Shown: positions 48,907 through 62,570 of the stretch, piece after piece
Position numbering within the stretch: position 1 is the stretch's first letter
How the letters are laid out: each line of letters begins with the position of its first letter
Source: Plectrocnemia conspersa
Taxonomy: Eukaryota; Arthropoda; Insecta; Trichoptera; Polycentropodidae
Assembly: GCA_009617715.1 (NCBI GenBank)
Contig: VTFK01000292.1
Location: 248,001 to 312,000, forward strand
Length of the DNA: 64,000 nt
Direction of reading: 5' to 3'
Notes under the pieces: model-generated
What the model was told of the DNA's origin: nothing
Seen by the model: the letters and a program-made list of their open reading frames with translations, nothing else
Databases searched by the model: none
Made by a program: the position numbers and the translations under genes

Positions 48907-51900
48907 TTACACGGTGACCTCCTCTGTGAAGCGGCTCTTATCGTCTAGGTTAATAACGATGGCGTGTGTCCTGGCGTGACCCGACTTGATGGGGGTTTTG
49001 CCCGATTTACCGGAAGTGTTATTGGGGCTGGTGTTATCTACCGTCGCCTGGCACTTGCCCGATTCGGGATCACTTTGTTCACTCGATTTGTCACACGATT
49101 TCGAACTAGCGTCGTTAGCAGCGCCCATAGAGTCCACTCTGTTCACCGCGCACTTATCACAACCGTTTGCCTCTGACGTGGGTTTCAGGTTTTTCAGTTT
49201 AGACTTGGGACTTTTTGTATTGTTAACACAGTCTTCTTGCTTGGGGGCGGCGTCGCCGTTCTCGGCGTTTGGCTCGGTGTCGCAGTCGCAGGTTTTCATT
49301 GGACTGAAGGTGACGTTCAAACGCTTGGATTTTGTGGGAGCCACTTGGGAGGAAGACTCGCAAGACTCTAAGGCGTACTCTCGGCCACTGCTGCTGGACT
49401 CTTCAGCCGGCGTTATGGCCGAACAGACTAACTTGTCAGCCATGGCCGAAAACACGCTGAAGCCTTTTCCTTTCTTCTTATCGGAAGAATCGCCATCTTC
49501 CACTAGAGTGTTGCCCATGGAGTCTTGGCGAACTGCGGCCTCCTGCATAGCGCTGATCTTAGCCGTCAAGTGCCTGTTACCAAATCTCATATTCTTTTCT
49601 TTCAGATGTTCCAATTGAGTGTATAGTCTGCGGAACTCCTCCTAAAATTAAAGGTAATCAATAAAAAACTTTTATTTCATTCTAAGCTACAAAAAGCCAA
49701 TCTACAAGGGGTGTTCAATAAAGGAAATCTTGAATGATTGCATCATTATAAGTATCTTTAACTATCCTAATAGTTTCATATTTAATTTGTATACACACAC
49801 ACACACGAATCACTGATTTGTTTGCTTTGAATATAACTTTCTTCCTCGGCTAAGCCATCATTTTTAATATCGTTACTAATGATAATAACTTAACGATAGC
49901 TCATAAAATGAGTCGCCGCAGATAATAACTAAAAGATATTTTTTAATTAAAGAGAAAAGATAACGTTTTGCGTTAATCATGAAGCATTGATGGTAGCAAC
50001 TTAAGTAAGATCCGCTGCTTCGCAGTGAAAATACCCCAGCTCACACCGCAGCACGCACTTTTTTTATATAACTTTTAACGTGTAAATATAATGTGCTTTC
50101 TTTATTACCTCGCAAAAACATTTATGTATATACAATGAAAAATAAGTTACATTGAATAATATATTGTTAAAATAAAATATTATAGATTTTTTTTGCTATT
50201 AAGCTATGTTTACATGTGTGAATTTTGCTTTACTGAAGAAGTGTTAGCTAATAAAAATATATGTATATATAATAGGAATTTTCAGAGTTATACATTGGTT
50301 ATTCATTAATATGGTACAGAAGTTTAAGAGATATATAATAAAACAAGTGTTCAAATTCTATGTACATTCGAAAACACACACATATATAATCTTAAAAGTT
50401 TACTTTGTAAAACAATGTCTAGTTGATTACATCAACTATTACACTCATAATAATTCTGAAGTTTACTTATTTATAAAGGCAATAAAGTTCACTCAATGAT
50501 TAAAGTGAAGTTTTTGGCAATTCAATTAAAATTTCCATTACACTTTGAACATCCCTAGTAAGTCCACATAACAAAGCTACGATTAAAGCACCTGAACGTC
50601 TTGCTCCGTCACCTTGGTGTATTCGTTAAGTCCTGCAGAAGAATTGGTACTAGTGGCATATTGAGAATTTCCACCCTGAGACCTTGGTTTTGCTGCGAAT
50701 TTTCCCACCGGAGTCTTGGCCACCATACTGGAGCCTTCGTGATCACCCTTTCCGTGACCCTTGAACACCATATAAGCCTGGAAAAAATACGACCAATTTA
50801 GCAATATATCAATTATGCGAACACACGCTCACCGAACAGATGATTAATGGCTTCACCGTTATCAGATTTCAGATTTGACAGTGATTCGGTTCAGTCATTA
50901 ATGAGGCCCGATGACAACTATTATTGAGCACGTCAAATCTGAGATAATGGCTTATCGGTGTTGTGTGTCGATTTGATTATAGTTTTAGTGTGATTACGTA
51001 CCTTGCTACCGAAAATGAAGCACAGTAGGAGGGTGACTGTCAGTTGGGTGTGGCAGAAAAATATTATGTACAGTAAATCAGGATTTGCGGGGGATTGCAG
51101 GAACAACCTGAAAAAATAAAATAATTTTTTTAACAGGGAGTTGTGGTGATTTTATAATATAACAACGATCGATCACGTAACGAGGATTAAAGTGCTTTGG
51201 ATAAAGTCGGAATTATTTAATGATTTGTGGAATATACGGTTTTTGACAAACAATGTGTATACACATGTGGGTTAGAAATAAAAAAATCGAAAAAATATAG
51301 CGTGACACAAAAATTATGAAAACTACATGATATTGTAATGAATTATAAACGAAGAGAATCTATACATACTTAAAGAACCGTCGATTATATAATTTTATAA
51401 AAGAGTTAAGAAAAAATGCAGAAGGTGAAAAAATTTCATTAGAATGTTTATAGTAATTTTCATATAAAAAATCATGTTTATGCTTAGTTACACTGCAATC
51501 TTATTTTAATGATTGTCTTACAATTTGTATCGGGATAAAATTTATTTTGCCAATGTAATCTCTTGCAAATTGTATTTTAATGCAATAAATGAATTTTTAG
51601 ATTACAACTAAATTATGTATCAGAGTAGTCCTTCTTATATAGTCTTTGCGTTTTTTAAGGTGCGGGTTAAATGAGTTAAAAAAAAATACTTTTACTAAAT
51701 TATATTTTCTTCATCTTTTTCTACAATTATTCTCTACATGTTATGCAATTTTTTTATATCTGATTCGAAAAATAATGTAATTTTGGAAGCAATAAATCTT
51801 TTAATGTCGTTTTTATATCCGTTTTTTTGTTAAATTTTTTTTCCAACAAAAAAAACTGTTGCAGGGATCTAAATAAATGATTGGAGCAATGTCTGAAAAA

Positions 51901-54900
51901 TACGATTTGTGAAAAAGAAGTTTCCAAAAAAATTCATTGATTTTTTTCTATCGTCTACTTGGATACACGAGGTCTTCTTTAATTTATATGGGTAGGTCTT
52001 TTCTAAGCACACTATGTGTCTGTCGTAATTGTCTAGTTATAATTCAATAGCTCGTAGTGAATTATGCCTTTCATATCCCACCAAATGCAAAACATTTTAT
52101 TATTGGCATGTAATCCTGTTCTCGGGGTTGAAATTGGGGGTTGACAAGCATCCATCCACTGCCTTTTTCATCGCGTGTTAAAGTAAATGATCCACTTCTC
52201 ATCTTTAGTAACAAGTCTATTCAAAAATAAGCATTTCGGGGCTAGAATTATTAATTATTGGCATATTGAGATTCGCTGCACGAGGTTTTCTAAGACAATT
52301 TATGAGATACACATATTCTGTAAATTAATCTGGATCTAATCTGGATTGGATCTGATTTGATGGCAGCCCTAATATCCTCACTAACAACCCTAAGGACTAC
52401 CTGAACTTATGTAGATATTCAATGGAAAAATTCCCGGTACGGAATTTTTAAACCAACCAAATATTAGGTTAAAAGAATTTACTATTTTTATTTATCATGC
52501 CAATGATAGAACTTAATATGAAACTATTATAATTTTCAATTAAAAAATATTTATAAGTAAATGAGACATATTTTATGCAAAGAAACTAGTTTATTGTTAA
52601 AAGTATAGCATTGTTTAAAAATCTCTGGTTTATAAGATATAGGTATTAAAAATATGTTAAATATGTTTGTGCTACCTATAAAGATGTATTAACGGTATTT
52701 TTCAGTACATGCATTGTTATGATCCTTTTTCAAAACTTTGTAAAGAAAACATAAACGTATATTAAAGAGGCAATAATACAAACCATAAAACCGGTTTTGA
52801 AACCTGTCATCAATAAATTGTTTACGTGTGCAAAATTTCGGTTTTATTCCACAACACAAAATGAAATCACGTTTGTACTTCATTCGAACATCAATAATAA
52901 TATAATCGTTTCGTGATAATTGTTCACTGTTGGTATCAAATATATATGACGTTACACAATGAGCTTTAATGGCAATCATAACCGATGGACTGAACGGAAA
53001 ACACATAACGCATGATATATCATACGTTATTGCTACTAGGGTACGGTGCCCAAAACTTTCACGCAAAGAAGATTACGTTCCGCGATTAGAGCTAAAATTT
53101 TCAAACCTTTACAACAATCAAATCGAGTCACGTGTCTCTTCATTATTGTGACCGTGGCAAGTCGAATATCGATAGAGCACACAAGGGTATAATAGCACAA
53201 AACCAACAACGTCCCATTAGCATTTTGATAATATCGCGCACACAATATGCGCATAAACACCATACATAAATACAAGATAATAAATTAAGGGTTCGACGGT
53301 TGCGTAAGCTTCTATACTGCAAATCAAAGTTGGTGTCTCGGAGCTTTGTGTAAAATATGTATACATTTATAATGTATGAATTTAATGGGGGGGATCTGTT
53401 TTAAATTTATTGTACGAATTCCCGTGTAAATTATTACGTGTACCTAGGCGCGCGTGTATGTAATAAATGTACTCAAAGTGAAGTTTCTTATACGGATCGT
53501 ATTTCTAAAAGGCGACCACCTCTCTTTTAAGGCTTGGAATTTCCGAGAAAGGTTTTGGGAAATATACACGTACTCTAACAATTTTCCGCTCTTTTGTAGA
53601 ATGTACCAAACAAAATATTATTTATAATATTTAATATATTTTGTATCATCCATATTAAGTATATCATAAAATAATAATAAACACACGTACGTAATTGTAT
53701 TTATGCACAATAATGTGACACAAAAATTAGCTCAACGACAAGAAAAAAAAAAGACAACCTAGATTTTATAACGAAATTTCTGAAACACAATTACGTACGA
53801 TATTAAGTGGCCGCCGATAAAAAAATTAACGCTAAAGTACACATTTTGTTTTTATAAAATTGTAACGAAATATTAGAGCAGAAAAAGGCTTTACATAGAT
53901 TTTAAAAACTAACATATTCTGCATAAAAAAACCATCCGGCAACTCGGAAAAAATGGTTTTATTGTAATTAAATGTACAATATATTTTTTATTAATGCACC
54001 ATGATCTGTAATTATCTTCTTAGACGATGATAGACAAGGGTAAGAGAGATTTTGCTCTCATACTATTATCAAAGCGTCTGAACTTTAAGTTAGACCTTCA
54101 GTTCAAAGATTGCGTTCGCTAACAGTAGTTTACCAGAAGAGTTCAGCAGAGCACGTCAGTATCATAACGATTCAAATAGTAATAGTAGTAGTGTACTTCT
54201 TGGCAAACTTCTGTCCGAAAAAATAAATCTCTTAAGTATTTAATGAGGTGACACAAAACTGTAAACTAATATAGACTAAGATTGACTGAAACACATTTAA
54301 AATGTTTTAAGCATATCTGCCAATTCAAAACCATAAGACAGCTCTGGCTTATTTTAGCTTTTAACTAACGTTTACCTTTCATTTTCATTATTCAGATTTT
54401 ACTAAAAAAAGCAGCAATTTAAAGAAATAGATAAGTGTTTTATTTTAAAATTTAGAAATATCATAAAATAGTTTGTTATTAATATGACATTGACAGTTAT
54501 GTTATTGTTAATAAAAATCTATGCAATAATAATTTTAATTTTAAGCGTTTTTGTAAAAGCAATATTCGATAATTTTTTATATTTATTAATTTATTTTCCC
54601 TATGCAATGTCATGTATTGTTTATATAGCTATGGTAAATTATTTCTATTTTTGGAAATTGGCACACATCGCGGAAATTTATCAGAAAACTTTTATTTTTT
54701 CCTACTTGAAAAGGCATGGGATCGGTAAAATGAGGAGTCAACCAAGGCCGTTTGTACACTGCTATACGGTGTATATGATACATGTATTGTATATATATAT
54801 AGTAACAGACAATACATACCCCAAATTGATAACCAATATTTAACTTTTATATTAATTTTCAGTAAAAAAAATGCTAGTTACTATAATGACGTTTAATAGT

Positions 54901-57900
54901 TACAATAAAACTATCAGAAACACACATAATCATCGCATCAATATTAATTATGCTAGACCTGTTAAAGGGGATATCAAACTAATAGATTTGTGTCCCTCGA
55001 ATTTAGCAAGAATTGAAGTGTTTTCGTTTTTAAACGAGAGTAATTAACAGTGGCAATTAATAGGGACGAAGCAAAGAAATGTGCACTAAACCATAAAAAA
55101 ATCGGTCAAACCATATATCGTCACTAAGAGCAGGTAGCGAAAGAACATTCTAAAGATTAACCATTGTTTCTATATATATATATACATTTAAAATCCACCT
55201 GTTACAATGTGTCACAAAAGTTGTTCCATTTGTTGGTCACTTTCTTCGAAAGTATTATATGTAAGCCAGAATGTCGCCATACATCACCAACATTAGGAAT
55301 TTACAAGTTAGTTATACTCGTACTAATCGAGATGATCATTAGAAACCCAAGAAAAGCAGCTGTTTTTACTTCAACCGTCAGATTTGTTCCAGTCAATTAG
55401 TTCTGAATCTCCAAGAGTTAAACTTGATCTTTGGAACGATTCTGAGATTACGACGATGGCAACATAGCGGTGATTTAAAAATAATTTATTAAAAACCTTA
55501 TAATTCAACATAAATGCGTGTTTCGATAATGTACCACACAAACTCATAGTAGGTCTATATTATCTTTCGTTTTTATATCATGTAAACTCAAGTGTATATT
55601 TCTAACTATAAATCTGAAACGTCGTATTATAGCACTGAGATGTTATGCAGAGAGAATATGATCCGATGAACAGTACTTTTCACGTCGTAAATCACACGCA
55701 CTTGAACACTGCATGAAAGATTAACCCACTGAGTTAAGAATATGTACCGCGAAGAATCCGCGAAATGTATAAGATTTATGTTAAAATGCCTGCGGGGATA
55801 GAATGTTTATTTTTTTGTTCTGATTATGTGAATAATGCACGTGTGATTCTTTTTTCGGCGACGACACAGACCTCTGTATGATTTATTAATGCTGAAAAAT
55901 GAAGCGTACGTGGGTGTTTTCTTTTCTTTTCTGTTAACAACGTATGTATGAAAATACACACATAGCCACTTGGGAATCTAAAATGAAAGTATGATTTAAA
56001 AGATATTATTATCTATATATAATATTTGTGACATTGTTGTTTTGCTTGTTTTGATACGACAAAAATAGCTGGTATGTGTGAAAGAATTTCGAAACAAGAA
56101 AAAAAGTCTCCAAGGATCATCTTATATATTATGTTCATTTTTAAATAATTTCCCCAATTTAGTATATACATATTTTTGCATCGCTTATACCAATGGTAAA
56201 ATTTATATATAAAGTATTAAATTTCACGAATGTTTAATAAATTTTGTGCTTAAAATATTATTTAGTTACAATCGTATGTACTTTGGTAATTGATTGGCCC
56301 TCAATTGTACCTGAAAAATATACATTATATTCGCAAAATCTCCACCGCCAAGAGGGAATAAGCTCATAGCAAATTAGTTGGAGCTGATGAGGCGTAAATA
56401 AAATTTGCAGCAAAATTATATTTTAAAGAAAAATATTTAGTATCGGCTAAATGGACAGCATAAGATTAACTATCTTTCAAATTGATCGTATTTGTTTGCT
56501 ACCCAAAGGTCAACCAGCTCGCAGGGTTTTTATGAGTGACATTTTTATTTTTTGCATTCGTTTTCTAGTCGAATATGATGTTAACTTTTAGCGGATTCAT
56601 TTTGTGTTAGCTATAAAATGCGTGAATTTTACGGCATTATTATTTGGTGTATCTATTATTTATTAGAATGCGCAATCGTTCCTTTAGGGGGTTTGTTTTG
56701 ATAAATTGCAGTTTTATTACGTAATATTCGAATGCACTATTTGAGTGGCTCCGTTAATCAAATACTTTATTAGTGGATGCAATTAGTGGATCTTACTTTT
56801 AAACGAGATCCTTCGGCGTACTTTATTTGTAAGTATGTCATTATTAATTTATTTATAATACAATCATTTAAAAACTAATTCATAAAAGACAATTGACGCC
56901 ATTGGTCATAAAGTTGAAATTAAATCAAATGATTTTTATTTGAACTTAATATAACTTCAGTATAATTGCTAGATTAGATTAAACGCTCTTAAATGCACTT
57001 TAAAGTAATATTATATATTGAAGGCAGTGATGCTATTGCACTACTCTTATTTCAATACATCTTCATTATTGTACAAAATAAGGCTTTTTAACATTCACAT
57101 ATTACTATTTATGTGACTGTATAACGTGACAATAAAGCTTTATTAAGGTTTCGTCACTATATTAGTTTACTAACTTTTTTGTCACCTATTAAATAACAAT
57201 ATAAGTGAACTTAGCTAGTGGTAAAAACAAACTAAAACTATAAAATCCCTTTGGTCATTTCAACACATATTAAACCTCTTTAAATGCATTTTATATATGT
57301 ATAGCGATATATAATGTCTGTTTTCATAATGTCATAATAACTTAATGAATGAAATACATTAAGCAGGCCGAGGCGTGGGTTATGGTGTTATCTTTATAGT
57401 GTGTTATAACTTTGTGCATGATTTTCTTAACTAGCAATTTAGCGTGTTGTGTGCATAATATTATCGTGCAAGATATTCAGCAATAATTCTGATAAAGCGT
57501 TCATTCAACTCTTGAAGTATACACCCTTAATGCAACGACCGAGATATGAAATGAACCATATGATAAATCTTAGTTATATTTGTATATTCCGCAAGCACAA
57601 AATAATTTAAAAAAATATTTTTTATAAATAATGGAAAATCAAGGTTGCTAGATTATCGAATTTTGTTTATTAGGATATTGTAATCATTATGTGATTTAAT
57701 CTAAACCATGAAAATTTGTACAAAAAATTGTACTGCATAAATAAAAGTCGAAAACAGGAGTCGAGAAACTTTTTTTTAAAAGGGCCAGCTCGTGAATATT
57801 TTATTTTTTGACCAGAAAGCAAAATTTAAGTGAGCTTGTAAATTCTAGAAAAAAGTGTTTTTCTCTAGAATTTACAATTTTACCATCTATATATTTGCAT

Positions 57901-60900
57901 ATTTTATGATTTAAGCATATATTTTAATATATACATATATATGGAATGTTAGAAAATATCAAAAATTGCACAAATTTCATGTATCTAATAATAAAACAGT
58001 GTATAATAATTTATTTTTTTAGGTTAACATTTGATCAAATTGGGGTTCGAAGTTCGTAATTTTTTAATACTGAACTTCATCGATAAAATTTTTTTTTACA
58101 TAAGTGTTGCTAAATAATATACAAATATAAATCTCAAGCTTATACATACATATAGTATATCTAAATTGACAATATTCATGCCCTGAAAGTCATATATAGA
58201 GAAATCTGTCAGATTCATTCATTGCAATTCGCTTTTCAGCGTGTCGTCATTTTGCAAATAAATCACTTCCAATTGAAGGTAAATTAGAATTTTTTCAATT
58301 ATATAGTTGAGTGGGTTTTTAGAAATCAAATTTTATTCTGGACTTGCATTAGAGATGGAGCTCAAAAATATATCCGCCGCAAATTTGTCACCATGAGAAA
58401 TACATAAAGCAGCTTAACATGAATGGCGACTCAATTTACGCCATTTGTCGTCGAAATGACTTTAGTGTTCCACATGTCAATACCATGATATTTGGAGCGA
58501 AGAATAATTTTTAAAGCAATAGTAGCTGGGACAAAATTTTTCGTTAAGAAAAATTTCAGTCGTTCCTCTAAATGGCAAACAAACTGAGCACAAATCAGAT
58601 GTCATCTGTCAAATTGACTGTCGCCGGAAAAAAGTGTTGCTAATTCGAAAAACAAGTCGGTGTTCTATATATACAATATAAATTAATTTTAATTATGTAA
58701 CAAAATTTGTGAATTTATAGTTTAATTTATTAAAAATAAAAATAAAAAAACAATGGTGATATTTATATATTTATCGTTATTAGTATGTATCAGCCTTTAT
58801 GTACATAATATACATAAATACAGCGGGGATGTTTTAATATAAAAGTTTGCTAGTTGATGAGAAATAGCGTAATATATTTTTTCCCTGAGGCATCATGTGA
58901 ATGAATATTCTTAATATAAATTGCTAAAGCGGTAAATTTATGTCCTTTCATTATTTTTGCTCATACGTAGAAATCTCGTTAATCGATTTAATTAATTATA
59001 AGCTTCCTCGTTTCGGTCGTTGAATATATGTTTTTGCGCAAACATCTTCGTCATACATTAAGGTTTATGATGTAAATGCCAAAAATCATCAGCATGCCTG
59101 TAGATAGTAGAACATGTTTAATAAAAATACCCAACGACGAAAATGTCTTATACAAAGTTACATACGTACATATAACACGTGATGTTGACGACCACGCGTG
59201 AGTTCACACGAAGTTTGGAAAGCTCGTTTAGGTGCTACCTTTTTCATTACACAGTATGCAATATTTAAAGATATGGATCGTTCATTATAAAGTAAAATAT
59301 ACATTTAAACACCATTAATAGGAAGTATCCACTGCAAGTCAAACATTACTGGTATAGGTACATATTATAAAATCAATCGATTATTTTGAAGCAAATTTAC
59401 TTTATATAAAACATATCAATAAAAATATTAATAGCAAATATTGCTCATTTACTCTGACATAATATTTTTTGGCCCAAAAATTAAAATAAATTATTCACAA
59501 TAAAATAAAAAAATTCAACCGGTTTACTTTCTGTTTGTAGACTCAAAGACACATTTACAATTTTAGATAAATTACTTAGTAATAATGCATATAAGCCAAT
59601 TCTAAATTTTAATTATAAATTATGATAGTCTATATAGGAGATTTTTAAAATCATATTCTTTATAAATTTATATATTAGACTTCCCCATTATCACGGCTAT
59701 AGCTAAAATATATTTATTGTATATTCTATAAAAATATTTGCTTATGACTTTATATTGAAAATTCGATTAATCGTGAATTTGAACCCTTGTATAATGATAC
59801 GATCGAGAGCAAGCTCAGAACGGAAGCTACTCTAAAGTTCTCCTTTCGCTTGATGCCAAAGTAAAAACACTCTAATAGCGTAAACATTTTCAAGCAGCGC
59901 TATCTTGAGTTAACCCTTTCGACTGTGTGTATTTTCGCTTGATTTCCCTCGACTAACACTATTTACGAAAGACCGCGATCACGACTATAACGATAAAAGA
60001 GAACACTAAATAATAACGACGTCTTAATAGCATGTCTACCATAGAAAACCCATAACCAATTCTCTATAGCGCGATGGACACATTATCGGCTCATAAGACT
60101 CGGAGGTTTTGCTCCCGCGGGTCAAATTTTTGCCGTATTAAGAGGGGTAAAGATTAAATTTTTATATATTGGCGCTTGACGGGATAAAACAATGACAATA
60201 TCCGGATATTGGATTGCCTAGGGATATTGTTATATACATACCCGAGATAACATTTTAATTTATATACATTTATCCATATCACAAATTGTGAGGTATGCAC
60301 AAGCAAAATAAAATAAACTTAAAATGTGGTAAGATGGAATCATTATTTAAAGGTAGTTAATAATGAAAAAATAAATGTAAGGACATTCGTTTACACCAAT
60401 AGGTTTATTCAATGAATTACTAATTAAATAGGCCGGAAAATATTTATATTGAATAAGAACTAAAATTTTGTTGAGAAAGTCCTTTAAAAATTAGTAAAGA
60501 AAAACATAGGCGTTTAAAAGAGCAGGTTGAGCTTATTTAATTTATTCTAAGCAAAAGTTTTGAGGTTCATGTTAAAGAAAATGTGTAATAGTATAAAAGT
60601 AAAAAAAAAAATGTAGAAGTTTTTTATAAAACTTCTACAATTATTTTTTAACTTATTTTCATGTTTTGCAGTAGCACGTAATCAGTATGTCGCTGTTCAG
60701 TTTTTATAGCAGTTTTATTACTACATATTGGAGTATAGCACGTTATAGGTCATCAGAACATCGTTGTACAGCACAACTTTCAACTTAAAAATTGCAACAT
60801 TTTACCTAAAATTGACATTTGCACATGTCAGTATGACACGTGCAATATCAAGTCGCTACTGTTCACTGTTTGGGAGAAATTATTATGTCAAACAGACAAA

Positions 60901-62570
60901 TATCTAGACAGACACATGTATTTTTTGTTTTAAAGTATAGATAATAAGTCAATACCACAATAAAATACATAAAAAATATTTTGCGTATTTTCTGAATATC
61001 ACTTATATTGTTAATGCTCGAGTAAGTATTTATTAATAAATCATTATGAAAGAAGTGCGGGTATAGAATTCATAATATGTCACTTTTTTTTTTTTTTCTT
61101 ATGTTATAATGCTGAGGCATAAAATTATCCATTCACTAATTGATTTTATGGTAAGTAAGAAATTAAGAAATTAATCTAGGTCGTGAATATTAGTTTTTTT
61201 ATAATAATAAAGTAATTCAGCTCATAGAGAATATCATATTTGTGTAAAATAATAATATAATATTAAGCAAAATAAATTCTCTTTAATACCTATAATAATT
61301 ATAGATGGACAAGTTTTCGCAATTCATTTATGATCCAAATACTGAACCCAAGTTTCATTACTAGTAACATTTTGTTCGTTCGATTTTGCTCATTTCTTAT
61401 CTTTTCATAATATTTACAATAAAATATTAGATTCCAATATTTATTGTTCGTGAAAATACGTGAGAAGGATGCGACGATAATAAATAATAATTATCAAGAT
61501 TTTCTTAAAGTCAATGTATCGTTTAAGATTTATGTCTTAAACGTTAATAAATAAGATATTTTTGACTAGTTATTGTTTAATAAAAAAATGTTTAAGTTTG
61601 CTCTTGAACTAAAATTTATATAATTCAAATAGGCAATTCTGCTTAATTGGGCCCCTATTATTAAGGACAGTCGCTTATTTGGACCAAATCTCAAGGAATA
61701 GGAACAAAATAAAGGAACTAGCAATTATTTAATTTGTTTAAGTACTTAAAATAATTAGATTAAAAAATACTTTTTATAGTTCTTAAAAGTTTAAGCGAGA
61801 GTATTTTAAATTGCACCATAAATAGCTCGAGTGCTCTGCAAAGCCTTCTTACCACTTGACCTTTGGCCTGTGATTTTATTAAGGTCATTTAATAAAATGA
61901 AAATTCAAAATTAATGGCTTATTGGTTGAAAAGTTATTTAAAACTGTAATTAATATTGAAGCAATAAATATACTACATTAAATTTATTTATATTTTTATT
62001 GCATGTATGATAAATATTGATTGATGTTATTCATGCATCAATGTAACAATAATCTTGATATATATATATAGATATTATAATTAGTGACATATAACGAATG
62101 AGGTCAATGGAAGAGGCGTGTTTTATCAACGCTGTCATAAATCGAAATCATGTTCTCTTACGCTTTTCTTACTTTCATCCCCATGTGAATAAATCTCATG
62201 ATCATAAAAATATATACATATAGACATGAAAACAGACATAAAACGTGTTGACGGAACTATTCGCTGTGGAAAAGTAGTTAACCTATAATAGGCTCTAGCA
62301 ATAATTTATTTCATAAGGAAGTATTAAAATTTATTTTCTATCTTGTAAATATTGTTTTGAGATTGATTTTTAATTTATGAATGTTTATTGTGTAATTTTA
62401 ATAAAAATAAAATAAAATGTGCAATACTTACATTGATATGTTCAAGAAGACAGATAAAAGGAACTCGTTATAGATGGCCATGGATATGAATCGGCTCTCG
62501 TTGAATTCTGAAGGCGCTTTCCTTACGACGATACATAGTCTGATTCCCCATATTAGGAATATAACTTCAA
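48907..62570 (-). CDS. Orphan class C GPCR, GPR158/CG31760 type, last four exons
   Basis: Exons from the 5' side: 62570-62432, 51107-51002, 50777-50592, 49641-48907. Phases agree. The gene continues beyond the right edge, so the N-terminus and first helices are missing. The first exon ends a helix and loop (IFLIWGIRLCIVVRKAPSEF, NESRFISMAIYNEFLLSVF). The next gives MLFLQSPANPD and the last helix LYIIFFCHTQLTVTLLLCFI. Then come a Gly/Ser/Lys juxtamembrane part and FRRLYTQLEHLKEKNMRFG, a short coiled segment typical of this family. The rest of the tail (about 210 residues) is polar and low in complexity and ends TEEVTV, a possible class II PDZ ligand. Relatives scaffold RGS7 and act at synapses. 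Confidence 0.9.
49642..50591. other. Last intron of the GPCR gene
   Basis: AT-rich, with a short (CA)n run near 49793. No exon or element recognised. Confidence 0.5.
51960..52330 (-). pseudogene. Mariner transposase fragment
   Basis: On the minus strand, LVTKDEKWIIYFNTR is followed, after one stop, by QWMDACQPPISTPRTGLHAN and NKMFCIWWDMKGIIHYELLN. These are the central blocks of mariner transposases around the first and second catalytic aspartates. Only this middle part is readable. Confidence 0.75.
61628..61720. repeat. Pogo/Tigger-like terminal sequence
   Basis: ttctgcttaattgggccc followed by cagtcgcttatttggacca recalls the ends of pogo/Tigger elements, in which short blocks of this kind are repeated. 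No transposase and no opposite end seen. Confidence 0.4.

Larger units (their letters stand above)
51108..62431. other. 11.3-kb intron of the GPCR gene
   Basis: Very AT-rich. It holds a mariner fragment at about 51960-52330 and a pogo-like end near 61628. Short frames in it (for example 54484-54843) show no family resemblance. No alternative exon was found. Confidence 0.6.

Noticed and set aside
52689..53066. 125-residue minus-strand frame
   Set aside because: No family resemblance and no repeat or splice support; length alone is not enough.
54484..54843. 119-residue hydrophobic frame in the GPCR intron
   Set aside because: Composition is that of AT-rich DNA, with no recognisable family, and no splice context that ties it to the receptor.
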